Assembly (NCBI RefSeq): GCF_000715015.1
Contig: NZ_JMIW01000001.1
Span: forward strand, 806,001-870,000
Reading direction: 5' to 3'
Length of the DNA stretch: 64,000 bases
From: Erythrobacter longus
GTDB lineage: Bacteria > Pseudomonadota > Alphaproteobacteria > Sphingomonadales > Sphingomonadaceae
In this document: piece after piece, positions 1 through 6,856 of the stretch
Layout of the letters: each line of letters opens with the position of its first letter
How positions within the stretch are numbered: position 1 is the first letter of the stretch
Notes under the pieces: generated by a model
Databases searched by the model: none
Told to the model about the DNA's origin: nothing
What the model saw: the letters and a program-made list of their open reading frames with translations, nothing else
Translations under genes and position numbers: made by a program

Positions 1-755
1 GCTCGGTCGTCTACTGGCGGCTTGGAAATGGTGGTCATTTCGCGGGTGGTGAGGTCGAGCAGATAAAGGTTGTCGCCATCCTCGCCCACGGTTTCGGTCA
101 CAATCGCATATTTTCCATCTGGAGAAATCGATCGCGCCGCAAGGCCAAGCTCGGACTGGATGATCATTTCACTCTCGCCCGACATGGTGCCGCGGTAAAT
201 GTCGAACACGCCAGCCCCGCGCGCAGTTGACGCGTAGAGAAAGCTGCCGTCAGCTGCAAAACCGCCAAAGATGCGGAAATCGCCGCGTTTGGCGGGCAGA
301 ATTTCGGTCTCGGTCTTTCCATCAGGCGACAGCATGAAATAGCCCGGCTGTTCGTTCCCATCGCGGTCGGCGGAATAAAACAGCCCCTTGCCATCAGGTG
401 TCCACACAGGCGTAGATACACCTGTCTGAAACGTCAGCTGCTGCGGCACTCCGCCGCTTGCAGGCATCACCCAAAGCTCGGATTGGCCGGTCACATCCCA
501 TGAAAAAGCAATCGTCTTCCCGTCAGGCGAAAGGTTGGCAGCCCCCGGCCCGCTGGCAAGCAGATAGCGCGCAATGTCGGCTGGATATTCACCCGCCCGG
601 CCAAGCGTCACAGCAGAACCATCAGGCTCCATCGCCTCGATGGAAAGGTCAGCGCCCTTGGCCCCGCCAAAGCTCTCTTCCTTGTCTTGGGCGTGAACAG
701 GGACAGCCACCGCCGCCAAAACAGCAGCATTCGTCAGCAGGAATGTACGGGTCAT
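1..755 (-). CDS. S9-peptidase/TolB-like beta-propeller protein, N-terminal part (partial)
   Basis: The reading frame runs off the left edge of the window; only about 251 codons are present, so the C-terminal part is not visible. It starts at the ATG at 755 with a Sec signal peptide ending VPVHAQ, so the product is exported. The visible part has repeated TolB/WD40-like blades of the type LSPDGKTIAFSWD, VWTPDGKGLFYSADRDG and ISPDGKYAIVTE, each followed by a residue set for strand turns. Such propellers form the N-terminal half of prolyl-oligopeptidase (S9) family enzymes, or occur alone in TolB-like proteins. No catalytic Ser-Asp-His domain can be seen, so the enzymatic assignment is an inference. 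The gene is separated by about 90 bp from ubiK, on the same strand. Confidence 0.75.
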   Translation of the reverse strand, partial: MTRTFLLTNAAVLAAVAVPVHAQDKEESFGGAKGADLSIEAMEPDGSAVTLGRAGEYPADIARYLLASGPGAANLSPDGKTIAFSWDVTGQSELWVMPASGGVPQQLTFQTGVSTPVWTPDGKGLFYSADRDGNEQPGYFMLSPDGKTETEILPAKRGDFRIFGGFAADGSFLYASTARGAGVFDIYRGTMSGESEMIIQSELGLAARSISPDGKYAIVTETVGEDGDNLYLLDLTTREMTTISKPPVDDR

Positions 756-847
756 ATCGGGGGCTTTCCTAGATTGCGTGTGTGCGCAACCTAATGAAAC
801 CGCTCCTTGGCGCAATGCCGATTCTCCACACCAAAAGGCGTGAAAGA

Positions 848-1099
848 CTATTTCTTGGCGAGCTTCGCTTCGAGTTCCGCGACCTTTGCCTCGAGCGCGT
901 CGGCCTGTTCACGCGCTTTTTGCGCCATGGCTTTGACCGTGTCGAATTCTTCGCGGCTCACAAAATCCATCCCGCCAAGCGTCTCACGCATACGTTCACG
1001 CGCATTATCACGCGCTTCACGCGACATACCGGCAACCGTGCCAGCAGCGCTGTTAGCGATTTTCACAAGATCGGCGAGCAGTGGGTTTTGACTTTGCAT
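848..1099 (-). CDS. ubiK: UbiK-family ubiquinone biosynthesis accessory factor
   Basis: This 83-residue protein has the size and build of the BMFP/UbiK (DUF526) family. It begins MQSQNPLLADLVKIAN, has a Met-Ser-Arg-Glu-Ala region in the middle and ends in a long charged coiled coil of the type EQADALEAKVAELEAKLAKK (about residues 63-83). UbiK helps to assemble the aerobic ubiquinone-synthesis complex by binding UbiJ, and it can interact with membranes. The family is normally 80-100 residues, so the gene is complete. It lies between the propeller protein and tspO on the same strand, with about 45 bp to tspO. Confidence 0.85.
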   Translation of the reverse strand: MQSQNPLLADLVKIANSAAGTVAGMSREARDNARERMRETLGGMDFVSREEFDTVKAMAQKAREQADALEAKVAELEAKLAKK

Positions 1100-1143
1100 A
1101 AGACGCTATTTGGCGATGAGAAAGCAAAAGGGCAAGAGTTTCG

Positions 1144-1695
1144 CTAGAACTCGACCCGCTCCACCGCGCCTGCTTCGCCTGCATTGGCCCCGCCATCGGG
1201 GTTTTCGACCATGAATTGCCAGTTGAGCACGCTCGCGAAACCGACCCATGCAAGGTAGGGGATCAGCAACAAGGCGGCGGACCTGCGCACCCGCGCGAAC
1301 AAAACGATGACCACCAAAAGTGTAAGCGTCGTGTAAACCAGAACGCCCAGGCCGGCGGTCATGTTCTGCATGCCGAAAAAGACAAAGGTCCATGACAGAT
1401 TGCCGACGAAATGGATCGCAAAACCGATGATCGCAAGCCCGCGCCCGTGTGCGCCCCAAGCGCTTGCCACAAGAGCGACGGAAAACCCGATCATCACATA
1501 AAGAATGGTCCACACGATGCCGAAAGCGGCCGGAGGCGGAAAGATCGACGGCTTTGTCAGGCTTTGAAACCAGAGGGTGTCAGGACCACCCAATTGCCCG
1601 GCAAGAAAACCGAGCAAGACGATAAGAGGAACCGTAAAAAGCGACCACCGAGCGAAACTTGCCCGCAATTGCGCTTTGGAAGCCAGAAAGTTCAT
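1144..1695 (-). CDS. tspO: TspO/MBR family tryptophan-rich sensory protein
   Basis: This 183-residue, very hydrophobic protein has five predicted membrane segments. The loop after the first helix carries the family pattern (LTKPSIFPPPAAFGIVW followed by LYVMIG), and the conserved NLSWTFVFFG sequence lies in a later helix. TspO proteins bind tetrapyrroles and, in purple bacteria, influence pigment and stress regulation. The product is placed in the membrane by its helices. The start is ATG 1695 with AGGAG a few bases upstream. The C-terminal tail (NPDGGANAGEAGAVERVEF) is a short acidic extension not typical of the family core. Identification is by motif; the ligand is unknown. Confidence 0.9.
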   Translation of the reverse strand: MNFLASKAQLRASFARWSLFTVPLIVLLGFLAGQLGGPDTLWFQSLTKPSIFPPPAAFGIVWTILYVMIGFSVALVASAWGAHGRGLAIIGFAIHFVGNLSWTFVFFGMQNMTAGLGVLVYTTLTLLVVIVLFARVRRSAALLLIPYLAWVGFASVLNWQFMVENPDGGANAGEAGAVERVEF

Positions 1696-2076
1696 CGCGT
1701 CTCCTGAGGGGCATTATTCCCCGTGTGGCTTTGGATGAGCCGATTCGCCCAGCCCTTCTCCCAGCCCTTCTCTTAGCTGCCTGCGATACACGAGCCAGTT
1801 TTTCGTGCAAATCTTCGCGCCGTGATGCGACCCAATGTCGCGACCGACCAATTTACGAAGGCGGGAGAGGGTCGCACCGAGGGCACGCTTGACCGGATTT
1901 GGACAAGTTTTTGCCACATTTCGCAAGAAGAGCGTTCGCGCTTTTGCAACATTGTGTTAGCGTCGCCACATTCTTGCCGCGATTCGGGGCGCTGCGGCAT
2001 GGAATTATCCTCGCGCTCCACGTACCAACTGGGATGGCTCTATCGGGTTTTCGTTCCATTTGAGGGGAATATTTTG
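1696..2076. other. Intergenic region between tspO and the Cys-repeat lipoprotein gene
   Basis: This 381-bp stretch separates two divergently transcribed genes and must contain both promoters, although no convincing -35/-10 pair could be fixed by eye. It contains a short direct repeat of cccagcccttct near 1748-1769. Open frames that cross it on either strand have no recognisable protein character and were not accepted. Confidence 0.5.
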
Positions 2077-2343
2077 ATGAAAAAGACCAACTTTGCTTCG
2101 CTTCTCGCTGTTTCTGGCGGTCTGGCACTTGCAACTGCTGCATGTTCAGCTCCTGCTGACGACGCTGCAACCTCAGCCGACGAAACTTCGGTTGAAGAAG
2201 TTGCATGTGAAGGCGCTGCTTGCGGTGCTGCTTGTGAAGGCGCTGCATGTGAAGCTGCTTGTGAAGGCGCTGCATGTGAAGCTGCTTGTGAAGGCGCTGC
2301 ATGTGAAGCTGCTTGTGAAGGCGCTGCTTGCGAAGCTGCTTAA
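2077..2343 (+). CDS. Small lipoprotein with nonapeptide cysteine repeats
   Basis: The product has 88 residues: a lipoprotein-type signal peptide (MKKTNFASLLAVSGGLALATAAC, probable lipidated Cys at residue 23), a short acidic linker (residues 24-43), then five nine-residue repeats that run to the end of the protein. Four repeats are CEGAACEAA; the first is CEGAACGAA. The domain thus has ten Cys, nine of them followed by Glu, and almost nothing else but Ala and Gly. The start at 2077 is chosen because it gives a clean signal peptide; the upstream in-frame extension has no signal character. A strong terminator follows, so the gene is monocistronic. I do not recognise a named family. The composition is reminiscent of metal-buffering or Cys-modified peptides (the EGKCG-repeat precursors processed by MNIO/DUF692 enzymes), but no such enzyme is in the window. 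Function unknown. Confidence 0.8.
   Translation: MKKTNFASLLAVSGGLALATAACSAPADDAATSADETSVEEVACEGAACGAACEGAACEAACEGAACEAACEGAACEAACEGAACEAA
2206..2340 (+). repeat. 27-bp in-frame tandem repeat, five copies
   Basis: Five consecutive 27-bp units encode the CEGAACxAA repeats. The units are nearly identical at the nucleotide level: the codon pattern tgt gaa ggc gct gca recurs, with small changes at the first and last copies (tgc for tgt, ggt for gaa). Such near identity indicates recent expansion or ongoing homogenisation, and copy number may vary between strains. Confidence 0.9.
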
Positions 2344-2385
2344 GCTAACGCACGCCCAAGTCATTGGGCACAAAGCATTTCAATT

Positions 2386-2421
2386 CGGCCGGGGGCAACA
2401 TAAGTTGCCGCCGGTCGTTTT
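2386..2421 (+). terminator. Rho-independent terminator of the Cys-repeat lipoprotein gene
   Basis: A 14-bp stem (cggccgggggcaac / gttgccgccggtcg) with one mismatch and one G-U pair encloses an ATAA loop and is followed by TTTT. It lies about 45 bp after the stop codon at 2343. Confidence 0.8.
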
Positions 2422-2539
2422 GTATCTGGGCCCATTTAGAGCCCGGAATGATCGCGTCTGAGTTTGAGTCCGCGCAAATTGGCAGGCCGCGCGATAAACT
2501 GGCTGTAACTTTCAAGTTGGATCGCTAGAAAGACATTCT

Positions 2540-3226
2540 ATGACGACCGACACCAAGATCAAAAAGCCGATGACCCCCGAACAAGCTGCCCATACGGTGA
2601 TTGAGACGATCACTCAGATGGCGCAGGAGCAAAAGCCGCTTATGCTGCGCGTGGTGCCAGAGGATGGGGCGACATTCTGGACGCATTATCCAAAGAACGA
2701 TGCGCGCGACAAATATTGTAAAAGCCGCTGGTATTACCACGTTCACGCAGCAGGCAGCCGCGATGAGGGCGAACACGGTCACTTCCATCTGTTTTTGCAC
2801 CGCACGCAATTGCCCGAAGGGTTGGAACCAAAAGTCTGGCCTCCGCAAGGCGAAGATGCACGCGCCCACGTCACCCATCTGATTGGGCTATCGATCGACA
2901 CCAACGGCATCCCGCGTGCCTGGTTCACCGTTAATCGGTTTGTGACCAATGAATTCCTTTATCCCGCCGATGTGATGATTGAGCATTTGCCCGATTTTGA
3001 CGTTGATCACACCAATCAAGACGATCTCGTCAACCGCTTCGTCACCGCAATGGTCGCCCTTTACCGCGAAGAAATCGCAAAGCTGCTGCGCGAACGTGAC
3101 ACACGCCACGAACAGCTTGTCGCCGAGTTTGGAGATGATGCCTACAACAAGGAGAGCGGCGTTGAGGTTTTGAGCCAGATCCCGATTGATCTTGACGCAA
3201 AGCTGAGTTCGCTCGACCTCGAATAA
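2540..3226 (+). CDS. Conserved hypothetical protein (possibly DUF6969-like)
   Basis: The protein has 228 residues and is soluble, with no signal peptide. It has a distinctive core: FWTHYPKNDARDKYCKSRWYYHVH near residues 46-70, then HGHFHLFL, then HLIGLSIDTNGIPRAWFTVNRFVTNE. The HxHxxL pattern and conserved aromatic residues suggest an ordered domain. From memory it resembles the uncharacterised DUF6969 type seen in Alphaproteobacteria, but this was not checked. It sits alone between the lipoprotein terminator and convergent tlyA (5 bp apart). No function can be assigned. Confidence 0.7.
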   Translation: MTTDTKIKKPMTPEQAAHTVIETITQMAQEQKPLMLRVVPEDGATFWTHYPKNDARDKYCKSRWYYHVHAAGSRDEGEHGHFHLFLHRTQLPEGLEPKVWPPQGEDARAHVTHLIGLSIDTNGIPRAWFTVNRFVTNEFLYPADVMIEHLPDFDVDHTNQDDLVNRFVTAMVALYREEIAKLLRERDTRHEQLVAEFGDDAYNKESGVEVLSQIPIDLDAKLSSLDLE

Positions 3227-3230
3227 TGCG

Positions 3231-3995
3231 TCAGCTGCGGGTTGCCGAGATCAGAAATTCCACATTGCCTTGAGGGCCGGTGATCGGGCTTTGGACAATG
3301 CCTTCAATATGCCAGTCAATCCCTTCCAACCAATCGCGAACTTCTCCGCACACCCGCTCGTGTAGCGCGCTGTCTCGTACCACGCCGCCTTTGCCGACCT
3401 CGTGCTTTTCCACCTCAAATTGAGGTTTAATCAGCGCGACCAATCGGCACTCTTGCGCGGCCAGCTCGAGCGGGCGTTCAAGCACTTTGGCAAGCCCGAT
3501 AAAGCTTGCATCGCACACGACCAGATCGCAGTCGCGGGTGATGTGATCGCGGGTCAAAACGCGCGCGCTGGTCTGTTCAAGCACGGTGACGCGTTCATCC
3601 TGGCGCAGTTTCCAGGCAAGCTGATTGGTGCCCGAATCCACCGCAAAGACATGGGCCGCCCCGCCCTGAAGCATCACATCGGTAAAGCCGCCGGTAGAGC
3701 TGCCAATGTCCATCGCCACCGCGCCGTTCACATCAATCTCAAAATGCTCGATTGCGTGCGCGAGTTTGATCCCGCCCCGGCTCACCCAAGGGTGATCACG
3801 CCCGCGCACCTCTAATTCGGCGTCACTGGCGATTTGTTGGCCAGGCTTTGCAATCTTGGCCTCGCCTGCAAACACAAGGCCCGCCATCACGAGCGCCTGA
3901 GCACGCGTGCGACTTGTCGCAAGGCCGCGCTCAACCAATAGGTGATCCACGCGTGCCTTCTTGGGGGAATTGGGTGATTTTGTCGCTTTAGTCAT
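3231..3995 (-). CDS. tlyA: TlyA-family rRNA 2'-O-methyltransferase
   Basis: The protein has 254 residues: an N-terminal S4 RNA-binding domain (about residues 15-75, with VDHLLVERGLATSRTRAQ) followed by an FtsJ-like Rossmann methyltransferase domain. The SAM-binding motif AMDIGSSTGGFTDVML lies at about residues 94-109, and the acidic motif VVCDASFIGL follows. TlyA enzymes 2'-O-methylate cytidines in 16S and/or 23S rRNA; the haemolysin name is historical. The start at 3995 is 34 bp from the divergent lipoprotein gene, so the two promoters overlap or lie face to face. Confidence 0.9.
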   Translation of the reverse strand: MTKATKSPNSPKKARVDHLLVERGLATSRTRAQALVMAGLVFAGEAKIAKPGQQIASDAELEVRGRDHPWVSRGGIKLAHAIEHFEIDVNGAVAMDIGSSTGGFTDVMLQGGAAHVFAVDSGTNQLAWKLRQDERVTVLEQTSARVLTRDHITRDCDLVVCDASFIGLAKVLERPLELAAQECRLVALIKPQFEVEKHEVGKGGVVRDSALHERVCGEVRDWLEGIDWHIEGIVQSPITGPQGNVEFLISATRS

Positions 3996-4029
3996 AGACG
4001 CGAAAGGCGTTAGCGCGCATTTATGCGGT

Positions 4030-4554
4030 ATGAAAGCTGTCTACTTCCAAACCGCTGGCGCACTCGCGCTAACGCTAGTCATTGCCGCCTGTGTTGGAGG
4101 CCCTGACCTGCCTCCGCCGATCATTGCGCCTTCTTCCGCACCTGTGGCCCGGCCCGCACCGCCGCCTGCTCCGATCGTTCGTGAGCCCGTTTTCGAAAAC
4201 TATCTCGACGCACCGCAGACGCCGGGCACGTGGAGATATGCCAATGACGCAGGTGAAACTCTTGCCCTTTACGGTGTGGGTGATGCGTACCGTTTTATCA
4301 TCCGCTGCGATAAATCCTCTCGTCAGATCGGCCTTGGCCGCGTCGGCGAAGAGGCATTGTCGCCGCCGCGTGTGATGGAGATCAGCACGGAAACAACAAA
4401 GCGCAGCCTTACGCTGGAACAGGTTACTGACACCGGGCGACTGGTTGCTGCATATCTGTCACCCAGCGACCCGCTGCTTGATGCGATGGCGATTACAAAG
4501 GGCCGCTTTGCTGTCGGGGTTGAGGGTGAGCGCACGCTCTACCTGCCCGCTTGA
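4030..4554 (+). CDS. Hypothetical proline-rich lipoprotein
   Basis: The product has 174 residues. A lipoprotein signal (LTLVIAAC, lipidation Cys at 21) is followed by a Pro/Ala-rich spacer (about residues 25-52) that would hold a C-terminal globular domain away from the membrane. The domain begins with TPGTWRYANDAGETLALYG and contains a single Cys in FIIRCDKSS, then IGLGR and SDPLLDAMAITKGRFAV. This arrangement is frequent in sphingomonad genomes, but I know no function. The start at 4030 gives the full signal peptide. Confidence 0.75.
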   Translation: MKAVYFQTAGALALTLVIAACVGGPDLPPPIIAPSSAPVARPAPPPAPIVREPVFENYLDAPQTPGTWRYANDAGETLALYGVGDAYRFIIRCDKSSRQIGLGRVGEEALSPPRVMEISTETTKRSLTLEQVTDTGRLVAAYLSPSDPLLDAMAITKGRFAVGVEGERTLYLPA

Positions 4555-4559
4555 GCCGA

Positions 4560-4597
4560 GGTCAGCCGGGTGGTCGAGGATTGCCGCTGACCGGTTT
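4560..4597 (+). terminator. Weak candidate terminator after the proline-rich lipoprotein gene
   Basis: A 7-bp stem ggtcagc/gctgacc with a 19-base loop is followed by ggtttt. The long loop makes it a weak intrinsic terminator. Confidence 0.3.
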
Positions 4598-4691
4598 TCC
4601 CGATTCTATACATTAATATCCACAGGCTTGTGCACGCATCGTCCACAGCCACCAGGCCTCACGCCCCAAAGACACAACAAACCACTGAATC

Positions 4692-4723
4692 AAAAAGCGC
4701 CCTTGGTTTCCCTTGGGCGCTTT
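4692..4723. terminator. Stem-loop with A5/T3 flanks
   Basis: The arms aaagcgccc and gggcgcttt pair around a 12-base loop. The left side starts with five A, so on the minus strand the hairpin would be followed by T5; on the plus strand only TTT follows. It lies in the gene-free stretch 4555-4902 and could end a transcript from either side. Confidence 0.4.
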
Positions 4724-4783
4724 GAGCTCTGTTCATTGAGTGACGGCGGATGAGTATGACGTGGGAAAAGATATTTTCAAGTC

Positions 4784-4813
4784 TTGCGAACACGGCCATC
4801 GTGATTCACATAT
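4784..4813 (+). promoter_or_regulatory. Candidate promoter for the micro-ORF transcript
   Basis: TTGCGA at 4784-4789 and an AT-rich CACATA/ACATAT element at 4807-4813 are about 17-18 bases apart. They lie some 90 bases upstream of the unusual Shine-Dalgarno sequence at 4888. This is the only plausible pair in the stretch; the -10 match is poor. Confidence 0.3.
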
Positions 4814-4887
4814 AGTGACGAGGCCAGCGGCACACGCGGCTCTCGGCTCCCCCCGGTGATCGGCTGGAGTCTTGGCTTACTAGCGCG

Positions 4888-4901
4888 AAAGGAGGTGATC
4901 C
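4888..4901 (+). promoter_or_regulatory. Extreme Shine-Dalgarno / anti-16S sequence
   Basis: The sequence aaaggaggtgatcc is an exact complement of the last 14 bases of bacterial 16S rRNA (GGATCACCTCCTTT). GGAGG lies 7 bases before the ATG at 4903. Ordinary genes in this window match over four to six bases. The sequence after it does not continue into rRNA, so this is not a 16S gene end. Confidence 0.85.
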
Positions 4902-4902
4902 G

Positions 4903-4959
4903 ATGTCTCATGGTTCAGTAGAGAGGTCGGCAAGTTTCCGCACGAGGCATATTCGGTAA
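4903..4959 (+). CDS. 18-residue micro-ORF behind the extended Shine-Dalgarno
   Basis: The ATG at 4903 opens an 18-codon frame ending in TAA at 4959. The peptide is MSHGSVERSASFRTRHIR: basic, Ser/Arg-rich, no membrane segment. The ribosome-binding site in front of it is the longest possible match to the 16S tail at ideal spacing, which argues that translation or ribosome capture at this spot is selected. I do not recognise the peptide. It could be a leader peptide, a functional micropeptide, or merely a ribosome landing pad in a regulatory RNA. Confidence 0.5.
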   Translation: MSHGSVERSASFRTRHIR

Positions 4960-5007
4960 TTTATTACCTGAGTAAGGCATCGTGAGCGGCGCTTACCGCC
5001 GCTGACC

Positions 5008-5052
5008 ATGAAAGGGCCAGACTTCCTACGGGCGAAGTCTGGCCCTTTTCAT
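5008..5052 (+). terminator. Strong Rho-independent terminator
   Basis: A near-perfect stem of about 17 bp (aaagggccagacttc at 5011-5025 against gaagtctggcccttt at 5034-5048) encloses a seven- to eight-base loop and ends in TTTT. It ends the candidate small transcript. The palindrome extends into ATG/CAT at its base. Confidence 0.9.
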
Positions 5053-5182
5053 TTGGAGTTTTGTTTTGTGCACGCCCATCCGGGCCTATCCGCTTTTTTG
5101 GCATCCTCGCTAGACGGGCAGGCAAGCTGCCCCCGCTGCGGGCGGACAGTCGCCCTTGCGAGCCTGCGGCTCGTCTTATCAT

Positions 5183-5235
5183 CCTCCCCGCTTCGGGGAG
5201 GGGGACCGCGGCGCGAAAGCGGCGCGGTCGAGGGG
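5183..5235. repeat. REP-like double hairpin
   Basis: Two adjoining palindromes occur: cctccccg-ctt-cggggagg (5183-5201) and accgcggcgc-gaaa-gcggcgcggt (5205-5228, one mismatch), followed by cgaggggc. This is the layout of the dispersed intergenic REP-like elements common in sphingomonad genomes. Only one copy is in the window. Confidence 0.6.
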
Positions 5236-5280
5236 CACGAAGCTTGCTCTTAAGCGCGCTCACTATTATCGGCTTTTAGC

Positions 5281-6360
5281 ATGGAATTCACGTCACTCCC
5301 CCACCCCTCGCCCACTCCCGATGCCGAGCGCAATGCGCGCATCGCTGACCCCGGTTTTGGCAAGGTGCACACCGATCACATGGTGGTGATCGACTATGAC
5401 GCGGAAAAAGGCGGCTGGCACAAGGCGACCATAGGCCCGCGCGAACCCATCCCCCTCGATCCGGCGGCATCGGTGCTCCACTACGCGCAGGAGATCTTTG
5501 AAGGGATGAAGGCCTTCCGCCACGAAGACGGCGGGCTTGCCATGTTCCGGCCAGAGCAGAACGCGCGCCGCTTCAATGCGAGCGCACGGCGCATGGCGAT
5601 GCCGGAAATTCCGGAAGAGCTGTTTCTCGATGCGGTCAAGCTGCTGGTCCAGAAAGACGCTGCATGGATGCCTCCAGTTGAGGGCGGCTCACTCTACATC
5701 CGCCCCTTTATGTTCGCCTCTGAGGCATTTTTGGGCGTGCGTCCTGCAACCCAGTACAAATTTGTCGTGATCCTTGTGTCATCGGGCAACTACTTCAAAG
5801 GCGGCGTGAACCCAGTGAAAATCTGGGTGAGCCAGGATTACGTGCGCGCGGCTCCGGGAGGCACGGGCGCTGCCAAGACCGGCGGCAATTATGCGGCTAG
5901 CCTCGTCCCTCAAGCCGAAGCGATCAAGCAAGGATGCGATCAGGTCGTTTTCCTTGATGCGGTAGAACACAAATGGGTCGAGGAGCTTGGCGGCATGAAC
6001 CTGTTCTTCATCCGCCGCGATGGCTCTGTCATCACGCCTCCGCTCACCGGTACGATCCTTCCCGGCATCACCCGCGACAGCCTGATCGCGATGCTTCGCG
6101 AAGAGGGCCTTGAGGTGCGCGAAGAGCCCTACTCGATCACCCAGTGGCGCGAGGAAGCGGAGAGTGGAGAGCTCTTGGAGACGCTCGCTTGCGGGACAGC
6201 GGCTGTGGTCACCCCGGTTGGCACGGTAGCCTCCCCCTCTGGCGAGTTCACCATCGGAACCGGCGGCATCGGCCAAATGGCCCAGAAAATGCGCGAGCAG
6301 CTGGTAGGCGTGCAGAACGGCCGGATCGAGGACCAGCACGGCTGGGTGATGCGGGTGTAA
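5281..6360 (+). CDS. ilvE: Branched-chain amino acid aminotransferase
   Basis: The 359-residue protein matches the long (type II, about 360 residues) class IV PLP transaminase family. Motifs are HYAQEIFEGMKAFR (residues 67-80), the PLP lysine in GGTGAAKTGGNYAAS (Lys199), EELGGMNLFF, and TGTILPGITR near 268-277. The enzyme makes or degrades Leu, Ile and Val with 2-oxoglutarate/glutamate in the cytoplasm. The ATG at 5281 gives the usual N-terminus. The stop codon overlaps the ATG of the next gene (TAATG at 6358-6362). Confidence 0.93.
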   Translation: MEFTSLPHPSPTPDAERNARIADPGFGKVHTDHMVVIDYDAEKGGWHKATIGPREPIPLDPAASVLHYAQEIFEGMKAFRHEDGGLAMFRPEQNARRFNASARRMAMPEIPEELFLDAVKLLVQKDAAWMPPVEGGSLYIRPFMFASEAFLGVRPATQYKFVVILVSSGNYFKGGVNPVKIWVSQDYVRAAPGGTGAAKTGGNYAASLVPQAEAIKQGCDQVVFLDAVEHKWVEELGGMNLFFIRRDGSVITPPLTGTILPGITRDSLIAMLREEGLEVREEPYSITQWREEAESGELLETLACGTAAVVTPVGTVASPSGEFTIGTGGIGQMAQKMREQLVGVQNGRIEDQHGWVMRV

Positions 6361-6758
6361 TGGTTCGGCCAAGCGGCTACCACACTCCCTTTTGGAGAAC
6401 TCCGTTCTTTACCCTGTCAGCTGCTTTCTTGATAGCTGGAAGCCTGTACTTCGCCGCCGATGCGTTCTGGCAATCGTGGCTCTCCAAGACGCCCAATCGG
6501 ATCGAGGCAACAATAATCGGCATTGAGCCTGTTAGCCACACTGCTGCATTGACGACAACAGACCGACAACGCATTTTTCAGGTGCAACTGCCCGACGGCA
6601 CCAAGAAGCGAGTGCGATCACGCCTTTCAAATGTTTCGAATTGTAGGCTGGGAAGTAAAATTATTCTGTTAGCACGTCTGCCAGTTTACACCCTCCCTCC
6701 AGTTGCATGTCCAAACGAGGCCAGCGGTCAGGACCAAACTCAAGACAAAGTCAGATGA
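6360..6758 (+). CDS. Small membrane-anchored hypothetical protein
   Basis: The protein has 132 residues, one membrane helix near residues 13-33 (PFFTLSAAFLIAGSLYFAAD) and a C-terminal soluble part (IEATIIGIEPVSHTA... FQVQLPDGTKKRVRSR) that may form a small beta domain. Its ATG overlaps the ilvE stop and its own stop overlaps the ATG of the trhO remnant at 6755 (ATGA). It was therefore part of a tightly coupled ilvE-orf-trhO operon before that operon was interrupted. No function recognised. Confidence 0.65.
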   Translation: MVRPSGYHTPFWRTPFFTLSAAFLIAGSLYFAADAFWQSWLSKTPNRIEATIIGIEPVSHTAALTTTDRQRIFQVQLPDGTKKRVRSRLSNVSNCRLGSKIILLARLPVYTLPPVACPNEASGQDQTQDKVR

Positions 6759-6856
6759 CATTCGAACAACAATACACCGTCGCAGCCCTTTACTGCTTCA
6801 CGCCGTTTGAAGACCCGGCGGCCACCATCGAAACTCTCCAATCAAACCATGCCTGA
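6755..6856 (+). pseudogene. Truncated 5' end of trhO (diverged second copy)
   Basis: A 33-codon frame begins at ATG 6755, overlapping the upstream stop by ATGA. Residues 8-22 ([15 protein letters not shown]) are identical to the N-terminus of the intact TrhO encoded at 8905-9849, and then the similarity ends. At DNA level the matching about 45 bp differ at four or so mostly third-codon positions, so the two are related alleles rather than a fresh duplicate. What follows is the AraC gene. This looks like the stub left when new DNA joined inside an older trhO. Confidence 0.8.

Larger units (their letters stand above)
4813..5052 (+). ncRNA. Candidate small transcript with micro-ORF and strong terminator
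   Basis: The region 4813-5052 behaves like a small independent transcript. It contains a G/C-rich structured 5' part, a 14-base stretch complementary to the 3' end of 16S rRNA (4888-4901), an 18-codon ORF (4903-4959), a GC hairpin agcggcg/cgccgct near 4985-5003, and a perfect terminator (5008-5052). No larger gene lies between it and ilvE. It may be a regulatory RNA, a peptide gene, or both. The 5' end is a guess from the candidate promoter. Confidence 0.45.

Noticed and set aside
1853..2302. Antisense ORF with HKQLHMQRL repeats
   Set aside because: It is the mirror of the Cys-repeat lipoprotein gene; the sense frame has a signal peptide, stop and terminator.
4888..4901. End of a 16S rRNA gene on the minus strand
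   Set aside because: The 14 bases match the 16S 3' end, but the following bases do not continue as 16S; an ATG at perfect Shine-Dalgarno distance follows instead.
6807..6848. Upstream extension of the AraC protein
   Set aside because: It would need a TTG start, and these bases belong to the trhO stub in another frame; ATG 6849 gives a normal N-terminus.
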